64,000 nucleotides of DNA, taken from assembly GCA_021372005.1 (NCBI GenBank), contig JAJFVC010000049.1, forward strand, positions 1-64,000, written 5' to 3'. Position 1 is the stretch's first letter; each line of letters begins with the position of its first letter. The translations under genes and the position numbers were made by a program. The DNA is from Planctomycetaceae bacterium (GTDB taxonomy: Bacteria; Planctomycetota; Planctomycetia; Pirellulales; Thermoguttaceae). Under the pieces are notes generated by a model. That model saw nothing but the letters and a program-made list of their open reading frames with translations, was not told the DNA's origin and did not search any database. This document shows positions 34,472 through 42,677 of this stretch, in pieces.

Positions 34472-36937
34472 GTGGCAAAAAACGATGCGTGGAAGGCGGC
34501 GAGGTTGAGTCGATGGACGGCGGCGTGCGTTTGTCTGACGCTGGGGTTGGCGTTGGGATGCAAGCCGGCTGCGACATCGAAGCCGGAGGCGAAATCGACG
34601 AAGGATTCGGCGTCGGCTGAGAAATCCGCGGCTGCGAAACTTTCGGCCCGCGAGGTGTTGGACCGCATGGCCGAGACCTATCGAAAGGCGTCCAGTTATG
34701 CGGACGCAGGCGAAATTCGGCTGCTGGCCGAGGCGGGACGCGAAAAAGCGATCAACCAGACGGCTCCGTATTCGATGACGATGGTTCGTCCGAACAAGAT
34801 TCGATTGCAATCGCAATTCGCCGTGTTGGTTTGCGACGGAAAGAAGTTGTTTGCGGCGGTGGAGGGTCAGCCGGATCAGGTGTTGGAGCGGGCGGCGCCG
34901 AGCAAGGTGAGTCCGCAGACGCTGTTGGCCGATCAGGTGTTGGCCGGGGCGTTGATGCAGGGGCTCGGCGGTCCGATGCCGCAGATCGCGTTGCTGATGG
35001 TGGACGATCCGATCGGGATGTATTTGCAGGACGCCGATCCGCCGACGTTGTCCGAGCCGGGGCAAATCGCGGGCGACGACTGCTATCGGGTGAAGGTCCG
35101 TCGCCCCGACGGCGTGACGACGTTTTGGATCGATCAAAAGACGTTCCTGTTGCGGCGGTTGGTGATGCCGACGGACGATCTGTTGCGGGAGATTCGAGAG
35201 CAGCAGCCGGTCGATCACGTGTCGTTGGTGGCTGATTTTACGGGAGCGAGGATCGACGCGGCCGTCGACCCGAAGGCGTTTGAGTTTGAGGCGCCGTCCG
35301 GTGCGAAGGTGGTTCCGTATTTTCTTCCGCCCGACATCGCACAGCAACTGGCGAAAAAAGCGGCCGGCTTGAAGTTTACGAACATGGACGGCAAACCGGT
35401 CACCGTGGAGTCGCTGGCCGGCAAGGTGACGGTGTTGGAGTTTTGGGCCACGTATTGCGGATGGTGCCGGCAGAGCTTGCCCGGGCTGGATAAGGTGCGG
35501 GAACAGTTCAAAAACAATCCGAAGGCGGCGTTTTACGCGGTCAGCGTCGATTTGCCGAAAGTCGACGACAAGACGCTTCGTCAGTTTGTGGACGAGTTGA
35601 AGGTGCACATTCCGATCCTGCGAGACGTCGATCAGACGGTCGTGCCGGCGTTGAAGCTTGGGGCGTCGCTGCCGTTGCCGGTCACGCTGGTGTTGGGGCC
35701 CGACGGCGTGATTCAAGACGGATGGCTGGGATACGATCCGAAGCAGGCCGATGGGCTTTCGGCGAAGATTGAAAAACTGTTGGCCGGCCAGAACATTTAC
35801 GACAAGCCGCTCAAGGAGTATCAAGAGAAACTGGCGCGCTACGCCGAGATGCTGAATCGCGCATATGCGGGCGAGTCGCCGACGGTCGAGCCGGCCGCCG
35901 AGTCACAGCGGTTGCCCGAGGTGAAAATCGCCGCGCGGAGCGAGCCGACCCGGTTGAAGCTGTCGCCGTTGTGGAAATCGACCGACGTGAAATCGCCCGG
36001 CAACATTTTGGTTTTTTCGGATCCGAACGGCCAGCCGCGATTGGCCGTGGTCGACGGTTGGAAGTCGGTGGCCGAGATCGACGTGGACGGCAAGCTGATC
36101 GGCCGGCATCCGCTCAATTTGGCGGAGGAAGAACTGATCGCCAACTTGCGGTCGGCCGTGGACGCCAAGGGGCGTCGCTACACGGTGGCGTTTTTCGCGT
36201 CGCAGCAGCGGTGCCACGTGTTGGACGAGCATTGGAAGCACGTGGTCAGCTATCCCGCGGACGCGCTGAAGAATCCGCATCGCGGCATTGCGTCGGTCGA
36301 ACTGGGCGACCTGGACGGCGACGGGCGGCTGAAGCTGTACGTCAGCTATTGGGGCGTGGTCGGCGTGCAGGCCGCGTCGCTCGAGGGCCATCGGATTTGG
36401 TCGAACCGCACGGTGCTGGACGCCGCGAGTCTGGCGATCGGCGAGCCGGATGCGAAGGGCCGCCGTGCTTTGTATTGCACCGGCGGCAACGGCGCGCTGG
36501 CCGTGTTGGACGCCGAGGGGCGTTCGCAGCGCGAAGTAAAAATACCCGGCTGCATGCTGCGTTGGATTGAGGCGGCCGATGTGCGTCGCGACGGTCGGCT
36601 GTCGTGGTGCGGATTGAGCTCGCCGCAGTTGGGCGACAATGTGGCGGTCGGTGTTTCGCTCAAGGGCGAAGAGCTGTGGCGTTACGCCGTGACGCCCGGC
36701 GTGCAGCCGACGCCGATCGAGCCGATTGTGCCGGGGCAAGTGACGCACTCGGGCGCGGGCCAGTGGATTTTGCCGGGGCCCGACGGTTCGATTCACATTC
36801 TCGACGCCGACGGTCGGCTGTTCGACAAATTCGATTCCGGCGTGAAATTGCAAGGCTTAGCCACGGTGCAAGTGGACGGCCGCCCGGTGTTGATTCTCGC
36901 TTCGCCGGAAGGGCTGCAAGCGTGGAAAATCGAATAA
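34472..36937 (+). CDS. lipoprotein fusing LolA-like, TlpA thioredoxin and beta-propeller-like domains
   Basis: 821 residues. Start GTG 34472 follows GGAGGAG. A lipoprotein signal ends in LTLGLALGC. Residues about 60-270 form a LolA-like (DUF2092-type) beta domain that binds lipids in relatives. Residues about 290-430 are a TlpA-type thioredoxin with active site CGWC in FWATYCGWCRQSLP. The C-terminal 330 residues have propeller-like repeats with a Ca-binding-like loop LGDLDGDGRLK. The protein is probably anchored outside the cytoplasm. This combination suggests redox handling of a lipoprotein substrate, which is inference. Confidence 0.72.
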   Translation: MAKNDAWKAARLSRWTAACVCLTLGLALGCKPAATSKPEAKSTKDSASAEKSAAAKLSAREVLDRMAETYRKASSYADAGEIRLLAEAGREKAINQTAPYSMTMVRPNKIRLQSQFAVLVCDGKKLFAAVEGQPDQVLERAAPSKVSPQTLLADQVLAGALMQGLGGPMPQIALLMVDDPIGMYLQDADPPTLSEPGQIAGDDCYRVKVRRPDGVTTFWIDQKTFLLRRLVMPTDDLLREIREQQPVDHVSLVADFTGARIDAAVDPKAFEFEAPSGAKVVPYFLPPDIAQQLAKKAAGLKFTNMDGKPVTVESLAGKVTVLEFWATYCGWCRQSLPGLDKVREQFKNNPKAAFYAVSVDLPKVDDKTLRQFVDELKVHIPILRDVDQTVVPALKLGASLPLPVTLVLGPDGVIQDGWLGYDPKQADGLSAKIEKLLAGQNIYDKPLKEYQEKLARYAEMLNRAYAGESPTVEPAAESQRLPEVKIAARSEPTRLKLSPLWKSTDVKSPGNILVFSDPNGQPRLAVVDGWKSVAEIDVDGKLIGRHPLNLAEEELIANLRSAVDAKGRRYTVAFFASQQRCHVLDEHWKHVVSYPADALKNPHRGIASVELGDLDGDGRLKLYVSYWGVVGVQAASLEGHRIWSNRTVLDAASLAIGEPDAKGRRALYCTGGNGALAVLDAEGRSQREVKIPGCMLRWIEAADVRRDGRLSWCGLSSPQLGDNVAVGVSLKGEELWRYAVTPGVQPTPIEPIVPGQVTHSGAGQWILPGPDGSIHILDADGRLFDKFDSGVKLQGLATVQVDGRPVLILASPEGLQAWKIE

Positions 36938-36956
36938 CGCTTTGAAAGAGACGAAA

Positions 36957-36987
36957 CAACCGCAAATGGACGCGGATGAACACAAGG
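36957..36987. repeat. possible dispersed intergenic repeat (CGCAAATGGACGCGGATGAA type)
   Basis: The sequence around CCGCAAATGGACGCGGATGA resembles a short phrase that I recognise as recurring in intergenic DNA of many environmental bacterial genomes. It supplies the ATG (36966) and first residues of the next gene. Only one copy occurs in this window, so its repeat status rests on recognition and not on evidence here. Confidence 0.3.
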
Positions 36988-38288
36988 GCGTCGGTCGCTC
37001 GGCTTGTCCCGGCGACGAGGCTGGACCGCGTCGGTCGACGTCGCTGGGCGGTTTGCTGCTCGTTTTTCTTTTGGCCGCGCTGATTCGCGGCGGCGCGTTG
37101 TGGTTTGCGCCGGGGGCGTTGACGACCGACCCGGACGACTATCGCCGGCTGGCCAACAACCTTGTGCGCTACGACACGTTCGGCCGTGAGACGACGCCGA
37201 CGGCGTATCGCCCGCCGCTGTATCCGCTGCTGTTGACCGGCTGCCGCGAGCGCTGGGCCGTCGGGTTATTGCACGTGGCGATGGGCGCGGCCACGGCGGC
37301 GATCGCGTTTCTCTTAGGACGCTGTTGGGGACTGCATCGTCGGGGAGCGATGCTCGCCGCAATGCTGGTTGCTTGCGATCCGATTCTGCTGAATCAGTCC
37401 ACGCAAGTCATGACTGAAACGTTGGCGGCGTTGTTGGCTGCCGTGGCGCTGCTGACGCTCACCTGGTTGGATCGGCGCGAAACGTTGTTTTGGGCGTGGG
37501 CCGCCGGCGTGGTGTTGGGATTGGCGGCGCTGTGCCGTCCGACGTTTTTGGCCTGGGCGGCGGTGTTGGGGGCGTGGTGGCTTTGGCGCGGACGTCGTGA
37601 CGGGACGCAGTTTCGGATCGCGGCGATTTTCGGCGTCGGACTGTTGATCGCGCTGTCGCCTTGGGCGATCCGCAACGGTCGGGAGTTCGGCCGCCCGATC
37701 GTCACGACCACGCACGGCGGCTTTACCATGCTGTTGGCCAACAATCCGGAGTTTTACGAATGGCTCCGCGAGGGCCGCTGGGGCGATGTGTGGCGGGCCG
37801 ATCGGTTCAACGCCGAGTGGGCCGCTCGGCGACCGACGGACGAGTGGCAGGCCGATCGCTTGGCCTACTCGGAAGCGTGGCGCACGATTCGCCGGGAGCC
37901 GGGGACGTTTGTTTACGCCTGTCTCGTGCGCGTTGGGCGATTTTGGTCGCCGTTGCCGCACGGCACGACGGCCGATGAATCCACGCGGCATCGGGCCGCT
38001 CGCTGGGGCGTGGCCGTTTGGTATTCCGCCGAGTTGTTGGCGGCGATCGTCGGGCTGTGGCTGCTGGCGAAGCGAAAAGCGATGGGCCGCGTCTGGATCT
38101 TGGGGCTGCTGATGGCGGCGTGTTTTGCCGCGGCGCATACGCTTTATTGGACGGACATGCGGATGCGTGGCCCGCTGACGACGTGGATCGCCTTGGCGGC
38201 GGCGTCTACGGTTGGGGCGATTGACGCGGTGAAGGGGTCGCAAAAGGCGCCAGCGAAAGAAACAGACCCACAAGCGTCAGACCGGTGA
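36966..38288 (+). CDS. polytopic membrane glycosyltransferase (GT39/ArnT-like)
   Basis: About 440 residues with roughly ten transmembrane helices. The first outer loop carries the PMT/ArnT-type acidic signature (TTDPDDYRRLANNLVRYDTF) followed by PPLYPLLLTG, as in enzymes that move sugars from polyprenyl phosphate to lipids or proteins. The start is uncertain: ATG 36966 lies within a repeat-like stretch and the first about 26 residues are polar. It overlaps the convergent DUF2007 gene by 83 bp. A role in envelope glycolipid or glycoprotein synthesis is inferred. Confidence 0.72.
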   Translation: MDADEHKGVGRSACPGDEAGPRRSTSLGGLLLVFLLAALIRGGALWFAPGALTTDPDDYRRLANNLVRYDTFGRETTPTAYRPPLYPLLLTGCRERWAVGLLHVAMGAATAAIAFLLGRCWGLHRRGAMLAAMLVACDPILLNQSTQVMTETLAALLAAVALLTLTWLDRRETLFWAWAAGVVLGLAALCRPTFLAWAAVLGAWWLWRGRRDGTQFRIAAIFGVGLLIALSPWAIRNGREFGRPIVTTTHGGFTMLLANNPEFYEWLREGRWGDVWRADRFNAEWAARRPTDEWQADRLAYSEAWRTIRREPGTFVYACLVRVGRFWSPLPHGTTADESTRHRAARWGVAVWYSAELLAAIVGLWLLAKRKAMGRVWILGLLMAACFAAAHTLYWTDMRMRGPLTTWIALAAASTVGAIDAVKGSQKAPAKETDPQASDR

Positions 38289-38712
38289 CGGTGTAGACCA
38301 GCGGCGGCGTCAACTGACGCGTGAACACCCAGAGCATCAAGCACAGGGCGATGCCGATCAGCTCGAGGGTCCACCAGAAGCGGTTATGTTGGACCACTCG
38401 CCAACGCAAAGCCGCGGCGGTTTGTTCGGCTGAAGCGGGCAGCTCGGCGCGCTCCATCACGTTGACCTGCGACCAATCGAGTTCGGCCTGCTCGTGTTGG
38501 ATTTCGATCAAAGCCTGCTTGGCCCGCTCGAAGTCGGACAACTTGACCACGACGGCGACGCTGCTGGGCGCTTCCGCTCGAAACCCGGCGATGTAGCCGC
38601 CGACGGCCATGGCGTGGACGCCGCGATCGGCCAACGCGTTGACGATGGCCGAGGCTTCGATTTCGCTGGAGATGGACAGCAACACTTCGGGCCGGTTGGG
38701 ATCCGCAGCCAT
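38206..38712 (-). CDS. DUF2007-type putative signal-transducing membrane protein
   Basis: 168 residues. The N-terminal 70 residues have the small alpha/beta DUF2007 pattern (EIEASAIVNALADRGVHAM, VVVKLSDFERAKQALIEI), which resembles PII-like proteins. Two transmembrane helices follow (FWWTLELIGIALCLMLWVF, VYTVTGLTLVGLFLSLA). The ligand is unknown. The 3' end overlaps the glycosyltransferase gene on the other strand. Confidence 0.65.
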   Translation of the reverse strand: MAADPNRPEVLLSISSEIEASAIVNALADRGVHAMAVGGYIAGFRAEAPSSVAVVVKLSDFERAKQALIEIQHEQAELDWSQVNVMERAELPASAEQTAAALRWRVVQHNRFWWTLELIGIALCLMLWVFTRQLTPPLVYTVTGLTLVGLFLSLAPFATPSPRQSPQP

Positions 38713-38903
38713 GATTCGTCCAGGGGGTGTCTAATTCCGAGGATGAGAAGAAGTCGTCTATCGGAAGCCTATCACTAAAACCGGGGCTTTCAACGACGTT
38801 TTCTTCGTTCTGACTATATATTTGCGGGCCGGATTCCCTCGGACGAGGCGTAACTGCTTTTGCGACAAAGGGTTGTGGTGTCCGATATCTCGGCGAATCC
38901 GCC

Positions 38904-38932
38904 TTGATCCGTTGGACGGGTCCTCCTATAAT
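38904..38932 (+). promoter_or_regulatory. strong sigma-70-type promoter of the lptD-like gene
   Basis: TTGATC (38904-38909) and TATAAT (38927-38932) are separated by exactly 17 bp. Transcription should start near 38939, so coding cannot begin before that base; this rules out the upstream in-frame TTG at 38904. Confidence 0.65.
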
Positions 38933-38999
38933 CCGCCCGCCTGAAATTGGGCAATTTTGCGCCCCTTCCAGGTTTCTCATTCAACGCAAGGATGCTACT

Positions 39000-41900
39000 C
39001 TGCTGAGACGAATCGGTCAGACGTGGGCCCGCCCAGATTGCGCGCCGCTTGGGGTTTGCGCATGGCGAGCGTCTGCGCGCAGAGGCGTCCGTTGGCTTCT
39101 GACATTGACGCTCTGGTGGTCGGCCGCTCGGGCGGAGGCCCAAGTTGAGATGCCCGCCTGGAGCGCGACCGATCCGATTACGATCACGGCCCAAGCGGGC
39201 AACCAGTGGGAAGTCGGCTCCTACGAGGTGTGGGTGTTGCGCGGTGATTGCGTGATTCGACAGGGGCAAGGTCTCGCGCGGTGCCGCGAGGCCGTGTTGT
39301 GGATCGACCGCACCGGCGACATGACGCCGCGCCAGCAGAAGGTCATCGCGTATCTCGAGGGCGACGTGAAACTGTCGTGGGCGCCGTCGACCGCTGGACC
39401 CGAGCTGACCGATCAGACCTGGTTCGGACGATTTTGGAGCGGGGCGGGCGTGAACGTTCGAGCCGAAATGCTGGCGGGCAAGCCGAACGAGATGCCGCCG
39501 ATCTATGGGCGCGGCATGGCGAGGCGAAATCCTGCGGCGGGAGCGGACGGTTGGCAAGGTCGCGTCACGCCGTCGCAGTTCGTCGGTCCGACGACGGGCG
39601 GCGGGCCCACGGCCGGATCGACCGCGGCGCCGACCGCGTCGGGGCCGTTGCCGGCGACTCGGCCCGGCGTGATGACGCCGGTTCCCGCGCCGATTCCGCA
39701 GCCCGGCGAGGCCGGTGCCGTGACGTCCGGCGCGCGACGGATCCGCGTCTTTCCGCGGAGCGACGTGCCCGTGCAGGTCCAATGGTTTCCCGATCGCACG
39801 GGCACCCAGTGGATCGGTACGATCGACTCGGGCGTGAATGTGATCGTCGATGGACTGGAAATGAAAAACATGGGGATGGTCGGGACGATCGACGTTTCGG
39901 CCGATCGGTTGGTGATTTGGACCGCCGGGACGAAAGCGCCGAAGTTGGAAGCCGGCGAGATGCAGGACCAGCGGGTTCCGTTGGAGTTTTATCTGGAAGG
40001 CAACGTGGTGTTTCGCCAAGGCGAGCGGACGATCCGCGCCGACCGGATGTATTACGACGTGCCGAACCACGTCGGGCTGGTCGTGAACGCCGATTTGATC
40101 ACGCCGATGCGCAACTACGCTGGTCTGCTACGTTTGCACGCCGACGTGTTGCAGCAGACCGCCGAGGATCGGTATCGCGGTCAGGGGGCGTTTTTGACCT
40201 CCAGCCGCATGGAAGAGCCGGGCTATCGGGTGCAGGCCGGCGACATTTATTTTGAAGATCTGCAAGTGCCGGTGATCGACCCGGCCACCGGTCAGCCGCA
40301 AGTGGACCCGAACACCGGCCGTCCGATCGTCGACCGTCAGCAGTTGGCCACGGCCGACGGCAATTTCGTATACGCCGGGCCGGTTCCAATTTTCTATTGG
40401 CCGCGGATGAGTTTCGATCCGGAGGATCCGACCCTTTACATCCGACGGGCCCAGGTCCGAAACAGCAACGTGTTCGGCACGGAGTTGCTCACGCATTGGA
40501 ACGGCTATCAGTTGCTCGGCATTCGGCACAAGCCGAAAGGCACGGATTTCGACGTCGATCTGGACTATCTGAGCAAACGCGGGTTCGGCTACGGCGGCAA
40601 GTTCACCTACGATCGGCCGGACTTCTTCGGGTTCGGCGGTCCGACGGACGGACGGCTCAACTACTGGGGCATTCAAGATCAGGGCACCGACGACCTTGGC
40701 GAGCAGCGGCGCAACGTACCGTTAGAAAAGGACTATCGCTATCGGTTGCTCTGGCAGCACCGCGAGCAGTTGCCCTACGACTTCCAATTGACCGCCGAGG
40801 CTGGATTGCTGAGCGATCGGAACTTTTTGGAGGAATATTACAAGCGCGACTGGGAGACGCAGAAGGACGAGACCACCGGTTTGGAGTTGAAGCGGATTGA
40901 CGAGAATCGGTCGCTGAGCCTCTCGGCCGACTACCGGGTCAACGATTTCTTTACGGAGACGAACTGGCTGCCGCGGCTCGATCATTTTTGGCTTGGCCAA
41001 TCGGTGCTGCAAGACACGTTCACCTGGTACGAGCATTCCAACGTGGCCTATGCCGAGTTTCAACGGACCGACGTGCCGGAAAACGTCTCGGTGGGTTCGG
41101 TCACCGGGCGGGCCGGACCGTTCAACTATCTGCCGTGGGAAGTGGGCGATCGCAGCGGCGAACGCGTCGCCACTCGGCAGGAGATCGACTGGCCGTTCCA
41201 GTTGGGCGCGGTCAAAATCGTGCCCTACGCGATGGGCGAACTGGCCCACTGGGGCGAGGACGTCAACGGCGAGTCGTTGGATCGGGCGTGGGGCCAGTTG
41301 GGATTGCGGTCGAGTCTGCCGATGTGGCGCGTCGATCCGACGTTCGAGAGCGATTTGTTAAACGTGCACGGCATCGCGCACAAGGTGGTGTTCGACGCCG
41401 AGTTCTCGATCGCCCGGGCCAATCGCCATTTGGACGAGTTGCCGCTGTACGACGCCTTGGACGACAATTCGATCGAGGCGTTTCGACGACGGTTTCTGAC
41501 GACCACATTTGGCCTGCCCTCGATGATGCTGACGCCGACCGGCGAGGCGTATCTGCCGAAGTTCGACGAGCGTTATTATGCGTTGCGGAGCGGGCTGCAG
41601 AATTGGGTCACGTCGCCGAGCACGGAAATCGCCGACGATTTGACGGCTCTGCGGCTCGGCGTCGAGCAAAAATGGCAGACCAAACGCGGTCCGATCAGCA
41701 ACCAACAGATCATCGATTGGGTCACGTTCGACACCCACATGACATTGTTCCCCGATCCCGACGACGACAACTATGGGACGGTGGCGGGCCTGCTGGACTA
41801 CGATTTCCGATGGCACGTCGGCGACCGGCTGACATTGTTGAGCGACGCCATTTTCGACTTCTTCGACCAAGGACAAAAAATCATCAGCGTCGGGGCGTTT

Positions 41901-42251
41901 TTGACCCGCCCGCCGCGCGGCAGCCTGTACGCCGGGTTCCGAATCATCGAAGGGCCGACCGAGTTGCTCAACGAAGTCCTCTCGCTGTCGTATTCATATC
42001 GGATGAGCCCAAAATGGATGTCCACGTTCGGCACGTCGATCAATATGGGCAAGCAGCCGTATGTGGGCCAAAACTTCAGCATCACGCGCATCGGCGAGTC
42101 GCTGCTGATCAGCGCCGGATTCACGGTCGACGCGGCGAGAAAAGACTTTGGGGTCGGTTTCGTCGTCGAGCCGCGCTTCCTGCCGAAAGGACGTCTGAAC
42201 AGCACGCCCGGCGTGGACATTCCGCCGGCCGGCGCGATGGGACTGGAATGA
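39000..42251 (+). CDS. LPS-assembly (LptD/OstA)-like outer-membrane protein
   Basis: About 1083 residues with a signal-like hydrophobic segment (GVRWLLTLTLWWSAARAEA). An OstA/LptA-like N-terminal part has alternating turns (VLRGDCVIRQGQGLARCREA, LEGNVVFRQGERTIRADRMY). The C-terminal 650 residues look like an outer-membrane beta-barrel rich in aromatic girdle residues. A Pro/Thr/Ala linker (about residues 200-250) is unusual. There is no in-frame ATG, GTG or TTG between the promoter and the signal peptide; CTG 39000 preceded by AAGGA is the best start. dgkA follows 10 bp after the stop, consistent with an envelope-lipid operon. Confidence 0.7.
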   Translation: MLRRIGQTWARPDCAPLGVCAWRASARRGVRWLLTLTLWWSAARAEAQVEMPAWSATDPITITAQAGNQWEVGSYEVWVLRGDCVIRQGQGLARCREAVLWIDRTGDMTPRQQKVIAYLEGDVKLSWAPSTAGPELTDQTWFGRFWSGAGVNVRAEMLAGKPNEMPPIYGRGMARRNPAAGADGWQGRVTPSQFVGPTTGGGPTAGSTAAPTASGPLPATRPGVMTPVPAPIPQPGEAGAVTSGARRIRVFPRSDVPVQVQWFPDRTGTQWIGTIDSGVNVIVDGLEMKNMGMVGTIDVSADRLVIWTAGTKAPKLEAGEMQDQRVPLEFYLEGNVVFRQGERTIRADRMYYDVPNHVGLVVNADLITPMRNYAGLLRLHADVLQQTAEDRYRGQGAFLTSSRMEEPGYRVQAGDIYFEDLQVPVIDPATGQPQVDPNTGRPIVDRQQLATADGNFVYAGPVPIFYWPRMSFDPEDPTLYIRRAQVRNSNVFGTELLTHWNGYQLLGIRHKPKGTDFDVDLDYLSKRGFGYGGKFTYDRPDFFGFGGPTDGRLNYWGIQDQGTDDLGEQRRNVPLEKDYRYRLLWQHREQLPYDFQLTAEAGLLSDRNFLEEYYKRDWETQKDETTGLELKRIDENRSLSLSADYRVNDFFTETNWLPRLDHFWLGQSVLQDTFTWYEHSNVAYAEFQRTDVPENVSVGSVTGRAGPFNYLPWEVGDRSGERVATRQEIDWPFQLGAVKIVPYAMGELAHWGEDVNGESLDRAWGQLGLRSSLPMWRVDPTFESDLLNVHGIAHKVVFDAEFSIARANRHLDELPLYDALDDNSIEAFRRRFLTTTFGLPSMMLTPTGEAYLPKFDERYYALRSGLQNWVTSPSTEIADDLTALRLGVEQKWQTKRGPISNQQIIDWVTFDTHMTLFPDPDDDNYGTVAGLLDYDFRWHVGDRLTLLSDAIFDFFDQGQKIISVGAFLTRPPRGSLYAGFRIIEGPTELLNEVLSLSYSYRMSPKWMSTFGTSINMGKQPYVGQNFSITRIGESLLISAGFTVDAARKDFGVGFVVEPRFLPKGRLNSTPGVDIPPAGAMGLE

Positions 42252-42261
42252 GGTGGATCCG

Positions 42262-42651
42262 ATGCCGGACGATCTTGTCTCGCCGAGAGAGCCGTGGGTT
42301 CGCAAGTTTCGCAACGCCTTTCGCGGCGTGAAGGCGGGCGTGCGCGGGCAAAGCAGCTTCTTCGTCCATTTCTTTTTTGCGGTCGTGGTGGTCGCCGCCG
42401 GGCTGGTGCTGCGCGTCGCGGCGGTCGATTGGTGCCTGTTGCTGTTGTGCATCACCGGCGTGTTGACGGCCGAGATGTTCAACAGCGCGCTGGAGTCGAT
42501 GGCCAAGGCGATCACCGGCGACAACGATCCGCATTTGGGCGATTCGCTGGACATCGGCAGCGCGGCCGTGCTGCTGGCCTCGATCGGCGCGGTGGCGGTC
42601 GGCGCGATCGTCTTCGTCCGACGGCTTGGCGTTTTGCTGGGCTGGTTTTGA
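42262..42651 (+). CDS. dgkA: diacylglycerol kinase (DgkA/PgsA-type undecaprenol kinase)
   Basis: 129 residues with three transmembrane helices. The catalytic signature EMFNSALESMAKAI is present, followed by the aspartate-containing loop. It phosphorylates diacylglycerol or undecaprenol at the inner membrane. GAGG overlapping the upstream stop region precedes ATG 42262 by 8 nt. Tail-to-tail with the sigma-54 activator gene. Confidence 0.9.
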   Translation: MPDDLVSPREPWVRKFRNAFRGVKAGVRGQSSFFVHFFFAVVVVAAGLVLRVAAVDWCLLLLCITGVLTAEMFNSALESMAKAITGDNDPHLGDSLDIGSAAVLLASIGAVAVGAIVFVRRLGVLLGWF

Positions 42652-42677
42652 AGACCGTTCCCCCCTAAAAAAACGTA

